This document shows positions 62,508 to 64,000 of a stretch of 64,000 bases of DNA, one piece after another. Numbering within the stretch: position 1 is the first letter of the stretch; every line of letters begins with the position of its first letter. The DNA comes from Bacillota bacterium (lineage in GTDB: Bacteria > Bacillota > Clostridia > Acetivibrionales > DSM-27016), in NCBI GenBank assembly GCA_023390115.1, contig JAEWDM010000011.1, positions 35,999 to 99,998 on the forward strand. The letters run 5' to 3'. The translations under genes were made by a program, and so were the position numbers. Under the pieces are notes generated by a model. It searched no databases. It saw only the letters and a program-made list of their open reading frames with translations, and had not been told where the DNA came from.

Positions 62508-63455
62508 TTAATTATTTTCAGGCGGATGGTAGAGATTTAAAGATATATCCTCCATATCCTTCTGTACCGATGTTAATTTCCATTTAAGGTTATCATAAAA
62601 GTCACTGTTTGTACATAATTCTATTTCTTTAGTCAAATAATCCAATTTCTCTGCTAAATTCCTTTGTTTTTGTACTTCTCGGTTTTTCACATAATATATA
62701 CTCCAGAAGAAAAGTGATATATTTAATACAGGGAATATGCATGCCGCTAAAATAATTATAATTCTTGAATCAAATGCTAGACTGTGAAGTATTTCGTCAT
62801 AAAACACAAATCTTACCATAATTAGCAATAGTACTACATTAGCGGTTAAAACTACAAATGAAAGAGTTGTAAGTATTTTACTTTCAAAAACTACATTTAC
62901 TATGTTTGCTTTCAAAAGTGTCCTCTTTTTTGCAATTAGGAAGGCTAATATAGTATATTCTATAATTCTTGGGGATAGAGATATTGCAAAGAAGAGAAGT
63001 ACATTATTTTGAAGCTCCTGGATGGTCTTACCAGTACCGTACATAACAAGAGGTATTGATAAAAGATCAATGACACCTATTGCTAATGCAACAATTAACA
63101 GATATAAAGCAGCCTTTCCAATCCATCTCATAACCTTTGCATCATCCCATAAATCGCCTGTCAATACCATGAGAATCAGCCCTGTAGCAATCATTGTTAC
63201 AGTTATTATGCCCGAATCCACACCAGCGTAGCGGAGTATATTGGATAAAAGAGCACTTACCACAGTGGGGACAAAGACTCTTACATAATCCCATTTCTGA
63301 AAGAGCCTGTCGCACTCATCCTCTTTCCAGTAGTCAAACTCGCCCATAAGTATAAGAGTCGCCATAAAAACAAAAAACTCCTCGGGAATTGATATAAGCA
63401 CAGTGCTCAGCAGCACTTTCTGTATAACATCCAAAGCTATAAAACCTTCAAACAT
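62508..63455 (-). CDS. AgrC-like polytopic membrane protein lacking a kinase domain
   Basis: 315 residues. Six or seven hydrophobic helices (about 10-260, starting with LLSTVLISIPEEFFVFMATL) are followed by a helical, charged tail of about 50 residues with no HisKA or HATPase motif. The membrane part resembles the sensor half of clostridial AgrC kinases. It forms an operon with the AgrD-like gene just downstream. It may be a receptor that signals by another partner, a decoy, or a degenerated AgrC; the role is unproven. Confidence 0.6.
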   Translation of the reverse strand: MFEGFIALDVIQKVLLSTVLISIPEEFFVFMATLILMGEFDYWKEDECDRLFQKWDYVRVFVPTVVSALLSNILRYAGVDSGIITVTMIATGLILMVLTGDLWDDAKVMRWIGKAALYLLIVALAIGVIDLLSIPLVMYGTGKTIQELQNNVLLFFAISLSPRIIEYTILAFLIAKKRTLLKANIVNVVFESKILTTLSFVVLTANVVLLLIMVRFVFYDEILHSLAFDSRIIIILAACIFPVLNISLFFWSIYYVKNREVQKQRNLAEKLDYLTKEIELCTNSDFYDNLKWKLTSVQKDMEDISLNLYHPPENN

Positions 63456-63850
63456 AGCGTTTGACCCCCTTGCTTGTCTTTAGTTAATCAAAGCATTTAT
63501 TAATTTATGCGTGTATCTGTAATTTGCCGAATTTAGGAATATAATGCATAATACGATTACAAATGCTGGCATCTATGTAGCTTAACTATAAATGCTTATT
63601 TAAAAAATTACTTCCCAAAATAATACTCTTAATAAAAATATCGGAATATTCTGTGCTTGTCAATATATTTCTGTTAAATATAAGATAAAAAGACATACAT
63701 TAATTATTGAATTACTTACATAGCAATTTACGTGATCATATTAATATCCTTACACATTATTATCCGCATATTTAGGAGCAAATCTATGTTAATCCATAAA
63801 GATTTCTGGTAAAATAATAGTATACTGAGGGCTGCGAAAGGGGAGAGCAC
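63456..63850. other. AT-rich intergenic region
   Basis: No gene supported; a minus-strand frame at 63728-63946 overlaps the start of the following gene and looks spurious. AGGGGAG at 63838-63844 is the ribosome site of the next gene. Confidence 0.4.
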
Positions 63851-64000
63851 ATGTCTAAGCACATAAAAGCAGCACAAGACAGCGACTTTATAATGCTGCC
63901 GGTTGTGGACTTCGTTTTCAAGCTTTTGTTTGGAGACATTAAGCATAAGGAAAGACTCATATCGCTGCTGAGCGCTATACTCAGGCTGCCTGAGAAGGAG
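63851..64000 (+). CDS. Rpn-family recombination-promoting nuclease (partial)
   Basis: The first 50 codons of a PD-(D/E)XK transposase/Rpn-type protein, cut by the window end. The start MSKHIKAAQDSDF followed by LPVVDFVFKLLFGD and the KHKERLISLLSAIL helix is the typical N-terminus (the conserved D-x-x-FK-x-LFG motif). Such genes are common, often multi-copy, and can drive recA-independent recombination. The catalytic core is beyond the window. Confidence 0.8.
   Translation, partial: MSKHIKAAQDSDFIMLPVVDFVFKLLFGDIKHKERLISLLSAILRLPEKE

Noticed and set aside
1..64000. CRISPR array, tRNA, rRNA or intact insertion sequence
   Set aside because: No regularly spaced repeats, no cloverleaf or rRNA-like segment, and no transposase apart from the partial Rpn gene at the right edge.

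Overview
The window looks like a chromosomal piece from an anaerobic, spore-forming, low-GC Firmicute of class Clostridia. Reasons: strong AGGAGG-type ribosome sites with frequent TTG/GTG starts, the Bacillus/Clostridium gene order yaaO-tmk-yaaQ-yaaR-holB-yaaT...yabB-yabC-abrB...metG-tatD-yabE-ksgA, spore maturation genes spmA/spmB, and clostridial families (DUF1836, U32/DUF3656 peptidase, NifVomega/NifValpha, PII-type NifI proteins). A cellulolytic 'Ruminiclostridium'-like genus is plausible but not proven. No rRNA, tRNA, CRISPR array or intact insertion sequence was seen.

Layout. 0.2-3.4 kb: galU, a HAD phosphatase and a PLP decarboxylase. 3.4-20.2 kb: housekeeping (thymidylate kinase, c-di-AMP PII-like protein, DNA polymerase III delta', RicT, ferredoxin, tRNA and 16S rRNA modification, AbrB, SpmAB, a polyprenyl synthase with a DUF2600 terpene cyclase, MetG, TatD, a Met/Pro repeat protein, YabE, KsgA). 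20.3-35.8 kb: mixed genes including a lone Na+-decarboxylase beta subunit beside an orotate-PRT-like gene, a NfeD/flotillin pair, ZapA, a U32 peptidase, a large HflX with a JAMM-like N-terminus, Nudix, YigZ and a CoA-binding protein. 35.8-40.5 kb, minus strand: orphan histidine kinase, molbindin, a HTH/molybdate-PBP regulator, a repeat protein of unknown function and AnfO.

41.6-52.7 kb is the centrepiece: a one-direction iron-only nitrogenase cluster, anfH-anfD-nifI1-nifI2-anfG-anfK, a NifE-like/NifN-like pair, nifB, and split homocitrate synthase nifV-omega/nifV-alpha, ending in a hairpin. AnfH is the reductase, AnfDGK the catalytic component, NifI1/NifI2 post-translational switches, NifB makes the 8Fe core, NifV supplies homocitrate, and the E/N-like pair is either a cofactor scaffold or a separate nitrogenase-like enzyme. 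No Mo-nitrogenase nifDK lies in the window. The divergent block (AnfO, Mo-sensor candidates) probably ties expression to molybdate.

52.8-64 kb: a helix-hairpin-helix protein, an FecCD-type permease and a lipoprotein binding protein without an ATPase, a 1.3-kb insertion bounded by a 55-bp direct repeat and carrying two secreted or membrane hypotheticals, an alkyltransferase, a chemoreceptor, a zinc alcohol dehydrogenase, a HTH regulator, and a mini agr-type quorum locus: a 38-residue AgrD-like peptide gene plus a kinase-less AgrC-like membrane protein. The window ends inside an Rpn-family nuclease gene. Functions were read from sequence motifs and recalled families; no searches were run.
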